From Methylophilaceae bacterium (GTDB taxonomy: Bacteria; Pseudomonadota; Gammaproteobacteria; Burkholderiales; Methylophilaceae): a stretch of DNA of 50,119 nucleotides. The notes under the pieces are model-generated. The model searched no databases, was not told the DNA's origin, and saw nothing but the letters and a program-made list of their open reading frames with translations. The stretch spans positions 1 to 50,119 of the forward strand of contig JAOLWQ010000007.1 of the NCBI GenBank assembly GCA_028342535.1, written 5' to 3'. Position 1 is the stretch's first letter; each line of letters opens with the position of its first letter. This document shows, in pieces, positions 36,162 through 45,668 of this stretch. The position numbers were made by a program, and so were the translations under genes.

Positions 36162-36983
36162 ATGAACTCAATAACAAAACTCCTTAAAAAAAATAAAGAA
36201 CCTCTAATTATGGGGGTTCTTAATGTAACCCCTGATTCCTTTTCAGATGGTGGAAAATTTATTACTCCCAGGAGAGCGTTGCAACATGTTGAGAGAATGA
36301 TTGACAATGGTGCAGATATAATCGATATCGGAGCAGAGTCAACAAGGCCTGGAGCAAAAAAAGTCTCAGCCGATGAGGAAAGAAAAAGAATTGAACCTAT
36401 ATTAAAAGCAATCAAAAAAAATTTTAATATTCCAGTTTCAATTGATACATATAAGCCAGAAATTATGGAATTAGGTATTGATTTGGGGGTTGATATGATT
36501 AACGATGTTTATGCACTAAGACAGCCCGGGGCTATAGAAATTGTTGCTAATTCAGATGTAATATTATGTTTAATGCATATGCAAGGAACTCCAAAAGATA
36601 TGCAGAAAAAACCTTCATATAAAAATATAATTAATGAGGTAATTAAATTTCTGCAAGAAAGAATTTGCTTTTGCGAAGGTTTCGGTATAAATAAATCAAG
36701 GATAGTGATAGATCCTGGTTTTGGATTTGGAAAAACCCATGAAAATAATATAAAATTATTTCAATCTCTAGATAAATTAAAAGTTTTATCAGCACCCTTA
36801 CTTGTAGGTGTTTCAAGAAAATCAATGGTAAGAAACATCATTGGCGATGAAGAAAATGATATTATTCAAGCAAGCGCAATTATGGCTGCACTTACTGTTC
36901 TAAGAGGTGCAAAAATAGTTAGAGTTCATGATGTTAAAGAAACAAAAATTGCACTTAAAACATTACAACTAGAAGGAAATTAA
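36162..36983 (+). CDS. folP: FolP, dihydropteroate synthase
   Basis: Joins the pterin pyrophosphate to p-aminobenzoate in folate synthesis; target of sulfonamides. It has 273 residues. Signatures are IMGVLNVTPDSFSDGG near residue 17, DIGAESTRPGA near 57, VSIDTYKPEI, INDVYALR, LMHMQGTPKDMQ, DPGFGFGKT and the C-terminal RVHDVKET. The start ATG lies 3 nt after a terminator T-run, with no Shine-Dalgarno visible (a GTG at 36159 is also in frame). So either terminator read-through supplies its message or a promoter lies inside ftsH. It is followed 6 nt later by glmM. Confidence 0.96.
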   Translation: MNSITKLLKKNKEPLIMGVLNVTPDSFSDGGKFITPRRALQHVERMIDNGADIIDIGAESTRPGAKKVSADEERKRIEPILKAIKKNFNIPVSIDTYKPEIMELGIDLGVDMINDVYALRQPGAIEIVANSDVILCLMHMQGTPKDMQKKPSYKNIINEVIKFLQERICFCEGFGINKSRIVIDPGFGFGKTHENNIKLFQSLDKLKVLSAPLLVGVSRKSMVRNIIGDEENDIIQASAIMAALTVLRGAKIVRVHDVKETKIALKTLQLEGN

Positions 36984-36989
36984 ATATAA

Positions 36990-38327
36990 ATGACAAGAAA
37001 ATATTTTGGGACGGATGGAATAAGAGGTAAAACTGGAGAGTACCCAATAACTCCTGAGTTTTTTATTAAGCTTGGCTATGCTGCTGGTATTGTTCTTACA
37101 AAATCCTGGAATAAAGAAGAAAGACCAACAGTTGTTATTGGTAAAGATACTAGGATATCAGGCTATATGCTCGAATCTGCTCTTGAGTCAGGTTTCTCTT
37201 CTGCCGGAGTGGATGTGTTTTTAACCGGACCAATTCCAACTCCAGCGATTGCATTTTTAACTAAATCATTAGGCGCTCAAATTGGAGTTGTAATTTCAGC
37301 GTCTCATAATTCATTTGAAGATAATGGGATTAAGTTTTTTTCTGATTTAGGGCTTAAACTTTCTGATGAGGTGGAATTAGAAATTGAGGCCTTATTAGAT
37401 AAAGAAGTTAATCGTAATCCTTCAAATAAGATAGGCAAGGTAAGACGAATCGATGACGCTGTTGATAGGTATGTTGATTTTTGTAAAAGTACTGTCGATT
37501 CTAGCTTTAATCTAAATTCCTTAAAGATTGTTTTAGATTGTGCACATGGTGCAACTTATCAAGTTGCACCAAAAGTATTTTCTGCCCTTGGTGCAGAGGT
37601 CGTTACAATTAATAACAAACCAGATGGATTAAATATTAATCACAATGCAGGGTCAGTCCATCCTGAATTATTACAAGAAAGTGTCTTAAGTAATAATGCT
37701 GACTTAGGAATAGCATTTGATGGTGATGGCGATCGTGTAATTATGACAGATTCAAAAGGTAATCTCGTCGATGGGGATCAGCTTTTATTTTTAATAATGC
37801 AACATTATCATAAAAAAGATAAATTAAAAGGCGGGGTTATTGGCACTTTAATGACTAATTTAGCATTCGAGGAGCAATGCAAAAAATTAAAGATTCCTTT
37901 TTTGCGTTCTAATGTAGGTGACCGCTACGTTTCAGAGTTGCTTTACGAAAAAAATTGGATGTTAGGCGGTGAAAATTCTGGGCATATCCTTATAACGAAT
38001 AAGCACTCAACAGGTGATGGGATTATTTCTGCGCTGCAAGTTCTAGAAGCAATCATTACACTTAAAAAACCTATAGATGTAGCATTGAAATCAATGCCAA
38101 TGTACCCACAAATTTTGATTAATTTACCAATTACTAAAAAAGTAGACCTAAAATCGTTATTAATGGAGCGAGCTATTAGTGATGCAAAATTAATAATGGA
38201 GAATAAAGGGCGTATTTTAATTAGGGAATCAGGGACTCAGCCATTAATAAGAGTTATGACAGAGGGACCTGACAAAGAAAAAGCGATTAAAGCGGCAGAA
38301 TTTTTAATTGAAAAAATAAAGTCTTAA
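36990..38327 (+). CDS. glmM: GlmM, phosphoglucosamine mutase
   Basis: Converts glucosamine-6-phosphate to glucosamine-1-phosphate for peptidoglycan and LPS precursors. It has 445 residues. It begins RKYFGTDGIRGKTGEYPIT; the phosphoserine loop is ISASHNSFEDNG near residue 100, the metal loop FDGDGDRV near 240, sugar-binding GGENSGHI near 325 and the phosphate-binding RESGTQPLIRVM near the C terminus. It is the last gene of folP-glmM and ends 6 nt from the convergent pstB stop, with no terminator in the gap. Confidence 0.97.
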   Translation: MTRKYFGTDGIRGKTGEYPITPEFFIKLGYAAGIVLTKSWNKEERPTVVIGKDTRISGYMLESALESGFSSAGVDVFLTGPIPTPAIAFLTKSLGAQIGVVISASHNSFEDNGIKFFSDLGLKLSDEVELEIEALLDKEVNRNPSNKIGKVRRIDDAVDRYVDFCKSTVDSSFNLNSLKIVLDCAHGATYQVAPKVFSALGAEVVTINNKPDGLNINHNAGSVHPELLQESVLSNNADLGIAFDGDGDRVIMTDSKGNLVDGDQLLFLIMQHYHKKDKLKGGVIGTLMTNLAFEEQCKKLKIPFLRSNVGDRYVSELLYEKNWMLGGENSGHILITNKHSTGDGIISALQVLEAIITLKKPIDVALKSMPMYPQILINLPITKKVDLKSLLMERAISDAKLIMENKGRILIRESGTQPLIRVMTEGPDKEKAIKAAEFLIEKIKS

Positions 38328-38333
38328 TTTATA

Positions 38334-39137
38334 TTACCCAAACTTACCAGTTATATAATCTTCGGTTTCTTTTTTAGATGGGTTTGTAAAAATTTTATTG
38401 GTTGCATCAAATTCAATTAATTTTCCGAGATACATGTAAGCAGTGTAGTCAGAAATTCTGGCAGCTTGTTGCATATTATGAGTCACAATTAATATTGATA
38501 GCTTTTGTTTTAATTCCGACATCAATTCTTCTATGTTCATTGTGGCAATTGGGTCAAGTGCTGAGGTTGGTTCATCAAACAACATAATCTCAGGTTCTGT
38601 TGCCAAAGCTCTTGCTATACATAACCTTTGCTGTTGCCCACCTGAAAGATTAAAGGCAAGATCTTGTAAGCGATCTTTTACTTCATTCCATAGTGATGCA
38701 CCTTTTAAGGCCTCTTCAACTTTTTCATCCAATGTCCGTTTTTTGGATTCCCCCCTAACTCTTAGTCCATAAGCAACATTTTCGTAGATTGATTTAGGAA
38801 AAGGGTTTGGTTTTTGAAAAACCATACTAATTCTCATCCTTACCTCTATTGGATCCACATCAGTTAAAAGTATGTTGGTATTATCTGGTTGTAAAATAAT
38901 TTGACCATCATATCGATTTCCAGGGTAAAGGTCATGCATCCTATTAAAACATCTAAGAAAAGTTGACTTACCACACCCAGATGGTCCAATTAAAGCAGTA
39001 ATTTTATTTTCGTAAACAGGCAAACTAACACCGTTTAAAGCTTGTGTTCCATCAGCATAAAAGAAATTAAGGTTTTTAGATTCAGCCTTAATTATTTCAT
39101 CATGCTTTAGTTTATTTGTAATAATTTTTTTTACCAT
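38334..39137 (-). CDS. pstB: PstB, phosphate ABC transporter ATPase
   Basis: Cytoplasmic ATPase of the high-affinity phosphate importer. It has 267 residues. Walker A is GPSGCGKST near residue 53, followed by [11 protein letters not shown] typical of PstB; the Q-loop is [11 protein letters not shown], the signature [15 protein letters not shown], Walker [13 protein letters not shown] and the switch [13 protein letters not shown]. It overlaps pstA by 7 nt. No phoU follows, unlike in many pst operons: the next gene is the convergent glmM. Confidence 0.97.
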   Translation of the reverse strand: MVKKIITNKLKHDEIIKAESKNLNFFYADGTQALNGVSLPVYENKITALIGPSGCGKSTFLRCFNRMHDLYPGNRYDGQIILQPDNTNILLTDVDPIEVRMRISMVFQKPNPFPKSIYENVAYGLRVRGESKKRTLDEKVEEALKGASLWNEVKDRLQDLAFNLSGGQQQRLCIARALATEPEIMLFDEPTSALDPIATMNIEELMSELKQKLSILIVTHNMQQAARISDYTAYMYLGKLIEFDATNKIFTNPSKKETEDYITGKFG

Positions 39138-40075
39138 TTAATTTTTTTCCTAATATTGTATCTCAGCTTGATAGCAAAACCGTTCATCAATAGGGTAAGC
39201 ATAATAATCACTGCTCCGGTAGCTGCAGCGTTAACATGAAATGCAAGTTGTGGTCTTGAGATCCAATTAAACATTTGAATAGGGAGGACTGTAAAGCCAG
39301 ACTCTAACCAGTCGAAGTTGATAAAGGGAGGTTCTAAACCAATAGGGCTTGGAGGTAAAAATGCAATAAACGTGAGAGCTCCAATCGTAATAACTGGTGC
39401 AGTTTCACCAATAGCTCTGGCCATACCGATTATTACACCGGTTAAAATTCCACCATAAGAATATGGGATTACATGGTTACGACAAACCTGCCATTTTGTT
39501 GCACCAACTGCATAAGCAGCTTCACGAATATGAACTGGTATTGATCTAATAGCTTCCCTTGTTGAAACAATAACGATAGGTAACATCAGAAGTGCCAAGG
39601 TAAGACCTGCAGTTAAAATACTTTGACCTAGCCCAAAACTATAAACAAATAATCCTAAAGCTAACAATCCGTAAATAATCGATGGAACACCAGCCAAATT
39701 AGAAACATTGATTTCTATTAGGTCAGAAAACCAGTTTTTCTTAGCATATTCTTCAAGATAAACCCCTGATGTAATTCCCAAGGGAACTGCAACAAAGAAT
39801 GTAACTAGAAGCACTAGTGAAGAACCAATCCATGCTGATAATATCCCTGCTCGTGCTGCACGTCTAGAAGGAAAATTGGAAAAAAAATCTAAATTAAATC
39901 TTGGGTAACCATCAATTACCAGATCAAGAAATAAAATTAGAAGTGTAATAGTAAGTGATGCGATTACAAGAGTCCCTAAACTGGCAAAAATAAAATCATG
40001 TCGTTTATGATTAGCAATCGTTTTTCGGATTGAATCTAGATTTTTATTGGCAGCTGGTTTATTTTGAATAGTCAT
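39131..40075 (-). CDS. pstA: PstA, phosphate ABC transporter permease
   Basis: One of the two membrane channel subunits of the phosphate importer. It has 314 residues with a cytoplasmic N terminus of about 35 residues and six predicted membrane segments. The permease EAA loop is [21 protein letters not shown], which contacts PstB. The sequence [15 protein letters not shown], with Arg and Glu in a membrane segment, is a Pst family mark. It begins 4 nt after pstC and overlaps pstB. Confidence 0.96.
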   Translation of the reverse strand: MTIQNKPAANKNLDSIRKTIANHKRHDFIFASLGTLVIASLTITLLILFLDLVIDGYPRFNLDFFSNFPSRRAARAGILSAWIGSSLVLLVTFFVAVPLGITSGVYLEEYAKKNWFSDLIEINVSNLAGVPSIIYGLLALGLFVYSFGLGQSILTAGLTLALLMLPIVIVSTREAIRSIPVHIREAAYAVGATKWQVCRNHVIPYSYGGILTGVIIGMARAIGETAPVITIGALTFIAFLPPSPIGLEPPFINFDWLESGFTVLPIQMFNWISRPQLAFHVNAAATGAVIIMLTLLMNGFAIKLRYNIRKKIKW

Positions 40076-40079
40076 TTAT

Positions 40080-41006
40080 TTAATAACGCTCCGCATACTT
40101 TTTACGTACTGCATGTCCTAAAATATTAATTAGCAAAGTCATTATTAATAAAGTCAATCCTGCAGCAAAGATACTTTGATACCCAATACCACCATGTTCT
40201 AAATCCCCTAATGCAACCGAGACTATGTAGGACGTAATAGTAGCAGCACTTTCAACAGGATTAAATGTAAAATTTGGCTGTTGCCCAGCAGCAATTGCTA
40301 CGATCATCGTTTCACCTACAGCGCGGCTAATTGCTAAAATATATGCTGCAACAATTCCAGAAATAGCTGCAGGTGTTATAACTCTTATTGCTGTTTGAAA
40401 TCTTGTAGCACCCATAGCATATGCTCCTTCCCTCATCGACATTGGCACGGCTCTCATAGAGTCTTCAGCTACAGATGCAATATAGGGAACAATCATTATT
40501 CCCATAACAATTCCAGGGCCTAACATATTAAAAGTTGTTAAATCAGGATATATTTTTTGTAACATTGGCGTAACTAACATCAGTGCAAAGTAACCAAATA
40601 CAACAGTAGGGACACCAACGAGTAATTCAAGTATTGGCTTAATTATTTCTCTTACTTTATGAGATGCAAATTCAGATAAGTAGATTGCAGTAATTGTACC
40701 AAGTGGGACTGCAACAATCAGGGCTATTCCAGTTGTTGTTAGCGTTCCAGATATTAGAGGTAAAATTCCATAATGTTTAATTGAGTAGTTCGGCGTCCAT
40801 ACAGTATCGGTTAAAAAATCGATTATGCTGACATGTTGAAAAAAAGGAATGGCTTCTGATACTAGAACATAGACAATTGCCAAAGTGATAAATATTGCTA
40901 TAAGCCCGGAGCATAATAAGCCAAATTCAATGAGTCTTTCTCTGAAGTTTCTTTGAAAGTTTTTGGCTAATCTTTGGCTGATAATTAAATCATTTTCGGG
41001 ATTCAT
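40080..41006 (-). CDS. pstC: PstC, phosphate ABC transporter permease
   Basis: Second membrane channel subunit. It has 308 residues and six predicted membrane segments. The EAA loop is REGAYAMGATRFQTAIRVITP, and AISRAVGETMIVAIAAGQ is the Pst permease signature. It is separated from pstS by 122 nt that contain a strong hairpin terminator, so pstCAB expression probably depends on partial read-through from pstS or on another promoter. No good Shine-Dalgarno is seen before its ATG. Confidence 0.96.
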   Translation of the reverse strand: MNPENDLIISQRLAKNFQRNFRERLIEFGLLCSGLIAIFITLAIVYVLVSEAIPFFQHVSIIDFLTDTVWTPNYSIKHYGILPLISGTLTTTGIALIVAVPLGTITAIYLSEFASHKVREIIKPILELLVGVPTVVFGYFALMLVTPMLQKIYPDLTTFNMLGPGIVMGIMIVPYIASVAEDSMRAVPMSMREGAYAMGATRFQTAIRVITPAAISGIVAAYILAISRAVGETMIVAIAAGQQPNFTFNPVESAATITSYIVSVALGDLEHGGIGYQSIFAAGLTLLIMTLLINILGHAVRKKYAERY

Positions 41007-41090
41007 TTAATTTGGCTGTTATATTTTTCATAAAAGGGACTCAGTAAATGATACTTATAATTCAATAAATTACAAATAGTTTTTTAATAA

Positions 41091-41118
41091 AAAAAAGCAG
41101 TGTTTCCACTGCTTTTTT
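41091..41118 (-). terminator. Terminator between pstS and pstC
   Basis: AAAAAAGCAGTG at 41091-41102 and CACTGCTTTTTT at 41107-41118 form a perfect 12-bp stem with a TTTC loop. On the minus transcript the stem ends in eight U residues, 11 nt after the pstS stop. It would leave pstS mRNA more abundant than the distal pstCAB part. It would also work from the other strand. Confidence 0.85.
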
Positions 41119-41128
41119 CTCATCTTTT

Positions 41129-42124
41129 CTATTGATTGGATGATGATAAATCTAACATTTGCTGGACTGATAAACCAATAGCTGGCTTTTTGAAAGCCGT
41201 CCCAGTTTTGAGTGTTTTGTAGTGATTTGTAATTGCAGCATACTCAGATTTACTAAATGGTATATAGCCAACTTCTGTAGATAAAACTGCAGCATGTTTT
41301 AAATAAAAATCTATGAATTTTTTAACGTTCGGGTCAAATGCTGCTTTTGAAGCATTTAAATATATAAATAAAGGTCTGGATAATGGATTATACGAACCAT
41401 CCATTACAGTTTTTAATGAAGGTACTATAAATTTTCCCTTACCATTTTTAATTGCTACCGCATCTAATTTATTTTTATTTTCATTGAAATAAGCTAAGCC
41501 AAAATAACCAAGACCTCCTTTATCACCAGATACTCCTTGAACTAAAACGTTATCATCTTCTGAAGCAGTAAAGTCTCCTCTAATTGCTTTACTTTCCCCT
41601 ACTATAGATTCAGTAAAGTAATCAAAAGTACCTGAATCAGCTCCAGGCCCATAAAGTTTTAATGGGACATCAGGCCAACTATCCCTAACCTGGCTCCATT
41701 TCGTAATCTTACTTTGTGCTAATGGTTCCCATGCTTTTTTAAGCTCTGCTGGGGTCATTTCTTTTGCCCAGTCATTTCTTTTATTAACAACAATTGTAAT
41801 TGCGTCAAAAGCAATAGGAATCTCAATAAAATCAATACCAGCTTCTTTACACTTCTTAATTTCATTTGGTTTAATTGGGCGTGATGCGTTAGAAATAACA
41901 GTATCACCACGACAGAATTTCTTGAAGCCACCGCCAGTCCCAGAAACTCCAACTGTTACCTTGATACCAGTTTCTATTTGAAACTCTTCCGCAACTGCTT
42001 CTGTAATTGGATAAACAGTGCTTGACCCATCAATCTTTACAATATCTGTTGCTGCTATAGCCGAGTTTGAAAACAATAAGATAGTTGTGACTACTGTAAA
42101 AATAAATTTAGTGATTTCTTTCAT
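41129..42124 (-). CDS. pstS: PstS, periplasmic phosphate-binding protein
   Basis: Captures phosphate in the periplasm and delivers it to PstCA. It has 331 residues, with a signal peptide cut after AIA at about residue 24. The mature N terminus has IDGSSTVYPITEAVAEEF; GVSGTGGGFKKFCRGDTVISNASRP is split into the phosphate-binding loops, and YGPGADSGTFDYFTE is a second one. An AGGAG lies 9 nt before the ATG. A two-unit Pho box lies upstream, so it should be induced by phosphate starvation. It is first of pstS-pstC-pstA-pstB. Confidence 0.97.
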   Translation of the reverse strand: MKEITKFIFTVVTTILLFSNSAIAATDIVKIDGSSTVYPITEAVAEEFQIETGIKVTVGVSGTGGGFKKFCRGDTVISNASRPIKPNEIKKCKEAGIDFIEIPIAFDAITIVVNKRNDWAKEMTPAELKKAWEPLAQSKITKWSQVRDSWPDVPLKLYGPGADSGTFDYFTESIVGESKAIRGDFTASEDDNVLVQGVSGDKGGLGYFGLAYFNENKNKLDAVAIKNGKGKFIVPSLKTVMDGSYNPLSRPLFIYLNASKAAFDPNVKKFIDFYLKHAAVLSTEVGYIPFSKSEYAAITNHYKTLKTGTAFKKPAIGLSVQQMLDLSSSNQ

Positions 42125-42193
42125 TTCTAAAAGCTCCTATGGGTTTGTGAGGTTAAAAAACGAGTTACTTATTAGTAGAGATTAAACAAGTAA

Positions 42194-42212
42194 TATGACA
42201 TATTTATGACAT
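42194..42212 (-). promoter_or_regulatory. Pho box of the pst operon
   Basis: On the minus strand TGTCATA occurs at 42211-42205 and again at 42200-42194, an 11-bp direct repeat matching the PhoB half-site (CTGTCATA-type). A degenerate third unit (TGATAA) lies one 11-bp step further upstream near 42216-42221. A -10-like TTTAAT follows at 42186-42181. This is the standard PhoB-dependent promoter layout with the box replacing the -35. Confidence 0.85.
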
Positions 42213-42214
42213 AT

Positions 42215-42242
42215 TTATCATTATGTAATTCAGAGCTATAAT
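42215..42242 (+). promoter_or_regulatory. Predicted prfB promoter, next to the Pho box
   Basis: A perfect -10, TATAAT, at 42237-42242, with TTATCA (4/6) 16 nt upstream at 42215-42220. It would start transcription about 33 nt before the prfB ATG. Its -35 touches the degenerate outer unit of the pstS Pho box. Confidence 0.55.
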
Positions 42243-42282
42243 AAACACTAATTTCTATAGTTTATTAAAGGTAAATCGAAAT

Positions 42283-43387
42283 ATGGATCAAGAAGAGACT
42301 GGGTTATTAAAGCAACGTATTATATTAGTTAATAAAAAATTTGATACTCTTCGGGGGTATCTTTGATCTTGATTCCAAGGTAAAACAAATAGAATTGTTA
42401 GCTAAACAACAAGAAGACCCAGCTACTTGGACTGATAGAGCGTTAAGCCAAAAAATTGGCAAAGAAAAAAGAATCCTTGAAATTGTAGTTTCCCAAGCTG
42501 AGTATCTTAATAAACACTTAAAAGATAACCAAGAACTTTTTGATTTGGTGTCAATAGAGCAAGACTCAGAAACACTTAAAACTATTCAAGAAGACACAGT
42601 CAAACTTGAAAAACAAGTAGATGACATCGAATTTAAGAGAATGTTCTCCAATCCTATGGATCCTAATAATTGTTTTATTGATTTCCAATCAGGGAGTGGT
42701 GGGACTGAAGCTCAGGATTGGGCTAATATGTTGTTAAGAATGTATATACGTTATGCAGAAAGAAAAGAATTTAAGGTTGAGGTTCTAGAATTGTCTGAAG
42801 GAGAGGTGGCTGGAATAAAAGGAGCAACATTAAAAGTATCTGGAGATTATGCATTTGGTTATTTCAGAACTGAAACTGGTATACATCGCTTGGTACGAAA
42901 ATCGCCTTTTGACTCAGGCAGTCGTCGACATACATCTTTTGCTGGGGTGAATGTTTATCCTGAAATTGATGAATCAATTGAAATTGATGTTAATCCTTCA
43001 GATTTAAGGATTGATACTTACCGAGCATCGGGGGCAGGTGGCCAACATATTAATAAAACAGATTCTGCTGTTAGAATTACACATATTCCATCAAATACTG
43101 TAGTTCAATGTCAAAATGATCGCTCGCAGCATAGGAATAAAGCTGAAGCTATGAATATGTTAAAAGCACAATTATATTCTTTAGAATTAAATAAAAGAAA
43201 TGAAGAGAAACAAGCCGTTGAAGATGCAAAAACTGATATTGGTTGGGGCCAGCAAATAAGGAATTACGTTTTAGATCAGTCCCGAATTAAAGATTTAAGA
43301 ACTTCAGTTGAAATAGGAAATACTCAAGGGGTTTTGGATGGAGATCTAGACCCTTTTATTAGTGAAAGCTTAAAACAAGGGGTGTAA
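42283..43387 (+). CDS. prfB: PrfB, peptide chain release factor 2, with programmed +1 frameshift
   Basis: Releases peptides at UGA and UAA stops. The ATG is at 42283; 27 codons run to an in-frame TGA at 42364-42366, then the frame shifts by +1 at 42364 and continues at GAT 42365, giving 367 residues. The N-terminal part ends LRGYL, and after the shift comes DLDSKVKQI, as in other RF2 proteins. The stop-codon recognition motif SPF is in [17 protein letters not shown]; the catalytic GGQ is in [16 protein letters not shown] near residue 253. It is followed by lysS after one base. The pair prfB-lysS is common in proteobacteria. The TGA is regulatory, not a mutation. Confidence 0.97.
42354..42366 (+). 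promoter_or_regulatory. RF2 programmed +1 frameshift site
   Basis: CGGGGG, TAT, then CTT TGA. The internal Shine-Dalgarno-like G run lies 3 nt before the slippery CTT, and the in-frame TGA is followed by T. When RF2 is scarce the ribosome pauses at TGA and slips from CTT to TTT, making full-length RF2. This is the classic autoregulatory signal, unchanged except for CGGGGG in place of AGGGGG. Confidence 0.95.
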
Positions 43388-43388
43388 T

Positions 43389-44903
43389 TTGAGTGACAAT
43401 AAAGAACCAATACAAAAAGATGAAAATTCAATTATCTTAGAGCGAAGGTCCAAGCTAAAAGAAATTAGAGAAAAGAGAATTGCATTCCCAAATAATTTTA
43501 GCCCAAATTCCTATGCTGAAGATTTGCATCTAAAATATGATGGCGATGATAAAGAAGCTCTTGGTAAAAGTATTGATGTAATTGTCGCAGGTCGAATGAT
43601 GCTCAAGCGTGTTATGGGCAAAGCAAGCTTTGCAACAGTCCAAGATACAAGTGGAAAAATCCAACTTTATATTTCAAGAGATTTGATAAATTCAGAAAAA
43701 GAACCAGAATTATATGCAGATTTTAAACGATGGGATCTTGGCGATATAATTGGTGCAAAGGGTAAACTGTTTAAAACCAAAACTAATGAACTTACTGTTG
43801 AAGTAACCGAGCTTGTTTTGTTAACAAAATCTTTACGACCTTTACCAGAAAAATTCCACGGCCTTAGTGATCAAGAAATAAAATATCGCCAACGCTATGT
43901 TGATTTGATCGTAAATGACGATACAAAGCAAACTTTCCTAAAGCGAAGTAAGATAATTGCAGCCATTCGAGACTATATGCAATCAAATAAATTTTTAGAA
44001 GTTGAAACACCGATGCTCCATCCTATCCCAGGGGGAGCCACAGCAAGACCATTTAAAACACATCATAATTCTTTGGATATGGATATGTTTTTGAGGATTG
44101 CGCCTGAGCTTTATCTTAAGAGGTTGGTAGTTGGCGGTTTTGATCGTGTTTTTGAGATTAATAGAAGTTTTAGAAATGAAGGTTTAAGTGTTAGGCACAA
44201 TCCTGAATTTACTATGATGGAGTTCTACGCTGCTTACACTGATTATCAATGGCTTATGGATTATACTGAATCTTGTATTAGAGAAATCTCAAAGCTAGTT
44301 ACTGGGTCAGAAAAAATAGAATACCAGGGAAAATCAATTGACTTTAGCAAGCCTTTTGATCGATTAACATTAGTTGAAGCAATTAAAAAATATTCGAAAG
44401 AATTTTCAGATAAAGATTTAAATGACAAAGATTTTATTAGTAAGATTTTAAAAAAAGAAGGCCATGAATTATCTGCAAGTTCTGGCTTAGGAGCATATCA
44501 ATTAGCTTTATTTGAAGCGGTAGCAGAAGAATATGTTTGGCAACCAACTTATATAGTGGACTATCCTATTGAAGTTTCTCCATTAGCTAGAGTCTCTGAT
44601 ACAAATTCAAACCTCACTGACCGATTCGAGTTATTTATTGCAGGAAGGGAAATTGCAAATGGATTTTCTGAATTAAATGATGCTGAAGATCAAGCGGAAA
44701 GATTTAAAGCCCAAGTAAGTGCAAAAGAATCTGGAGATGAAGAGGCAATGTATTACGATGCTGACTTTATTAGAGCACTTGAATATGGATTACCGCCAAC
44801 TGCTGGATGTGGTATTGGTATTGATAGATTAGTAATGTTATTAACTGATAGCCCAAGCATTAGAGACGTAATTTTATTTCCTCAAATGAGATCTGAAACA
44901 TAA
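43389..44903 (+). CDS. lysS: LysS, lysyl-tRNA synthetase (class II)
   Basis: Charges tRNA-Lys. It has 504 residues. The N-terminal OB-fold anticodon-binding domain (about 60-150) contains [21 protein letters not shown]. The class II core has motif 1 near [13 protein letters not shown], motif 2 [20 protein letters not shown] and motif 3 [20 protein letters not shown]. The start is TTG, one base after the prfB stop, with AAGGGG 7 nt upstream. It is cotranscribed with prfB and the carbonic anhydrase gene starts 1 nt after it. Confidence 0.97.
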   Translation: MSDNKEPIQKDENSIILERRSKLKEIREKRIAFPNNFSPNSYAEDLHLKYDGDDKEALGKSIDVIVAGRMMLKRVMGKASFATVQDTSGKIQLYISRDLINSEKEPELYADFKRWDLGDIIGAKGKLFKTKTNELTVEVTELVLLTKSLRPLPEKFHGLSDQEIKYRQRYVDLIVNDDTKQTFLKRSKIIAAIRDYMQSNKFLEVETPMLHPIPGGATARPFKTHHNSLDMDMFLRIAPELYLKRLVVGGFDRVFEINRSFRNEGLSVRHNPEFTMMEFYAAYTDYQWLMDYTESCIREISKLVTGSEKIEYQGKSIDFSKPFDRLTLVEAIKKYSKEFSDKDLNDKDFISKILKKEGHELSASSGLGAYQLALFEAVAEEYVWQPTYIVDYPIEVSPLARVSDTNSNLTDRFELFIAGREIANGFSELNDAEDQAERFKAQVSAKESGDEEAMYYDADFIRALEYGLPPTAGCGIGIDRLVMLLTDSPSIRDVILFPQMRSET

Positions 44904-44904
44904 T

Positions 44905-45534
44905 ATGACTAATCGTGACACAGTGTCTTCAAAAGATGCATTAAATCTTTTAATGGAAGGAAACAAACGTTTTATTAATAACACCCCACGCCAATATGAC
45001 ACAATAAAGATTAGAGAAGAAACTAAAAATCATCAATATCCTTTTGCTTCCATCTTAAGCTGCAGTGATTCCAGAACCAATATTGATACTATCTTTGATC
45101 AAAATCTAGGTGATTTATTTAGTGTAAGATTAGCTGGAAATATTGCTTCAACAGAGGCAATTGGCAGTCTTGAATTCTCCTGTAAGTATTTAGGGTCAAG
45201 ACTAATTGTTGTGATGGGCCATTCAAATTGTGGTGCAATAAAAGCTGCCTGTGACGATTACAAAGGAGGTAATATTGGAGAAATTATTAAGTTAATTGCA
45301 CCTGCTGTTGCAGCAGAAAAATCTGTTAATGACAAAGAGCAAAGAGATTCAAAAAATGAATTATTCGTTGAGAAAGTCAGCTTTTTGAATGTTCAGAAAC
45401 AAATAGATACAATACTTCAGAAAAGCTCAATAATCAGGGAAATGGTTAAGGATAAGAAAATTGGAATTGTAGCGGGTGTTTATAGCTTATCTTCTGGTTT
45501 ATTTGAAATAGATTTAGATAATTCAATTTTGTAA
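44905..45534 (+). CDS. Beta-class carbonic anhydrase
   Basis: Interconverts CO2 and bicarbonate in the cytoplasm. It has 209 residues. The zinc ligands are visible: Cys in LSCSDSRTN, His and Cys in GHSNCGAIKAA, and the catalytic Asp/Arg pair within SCSDSR. The surrounding FDQNLGDLFSVRLAGN and GSLEFSCKYLGSRLIVVMGH are typical of the beta class. It starts 1 nt after lysS and is last in prfB-lysS-can. In a cell that makes carbamoyl phosphate and fixes bicarbonate it may supply HCO3-. The symbol (can or cynT) cannot be decided. Confidence 0.92.
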   Translation: MTNRDTVSSKDALNLLMEGNKRFINNTPRQYDTIKIREETKNHQYPFASILSCSDSRTNIDTIFDQNLGDLFSVRLAGNIASTEAIGSLEFSCKYLGSRLIVVMGHSNCGAIKAACDDYKGGNIGEIIKLIAPAVAAEKSVNDKEQRDSKNELFVEKVSFLNVQKQIDTILQKSSIIREMVKDKKIGIVAGVYSLSSGLFEIDLDNSIL

Positions 45535-45599
45535 TAGCCATATCTTTGTAACAATCATATATTTTAATTTAAAAAATTTATAAAATCTTTTTTAGAATT

Positions 45600-45632
45600 T
45601 GTCATGTAAATGTCATACTCAAGCTTCATAAT
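45600..45632 (+). promoter_or_regulatory. Pho box and -10 of the porin gene
   Basis: TGTCATG at 45600-45606 and TGTCATA at 45611-45617 are 11 bp apart, matching the PhoB half-site spacing. A -10-like CATAAT (5/6) lies at 45627-45632, nine bases after the second unit. The porin ATG is at 45669. This is the same arrangement as before pstS. Confidence 0.8.
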
Positions 45633-45668
45633 TTGTTCAATTAATAATTATTTTAATGGAGTAGATTG

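Noticed and set aside
42283-42366. In-frame TGA after 27 codons of prfB suggesting a pseudogene or sequencing error
   Set aside because: The exact RF2 frameshift context (G-rich internal ribosome site, CTT, TGA) is present and the +1 frame continues with normal RF2 sequence.
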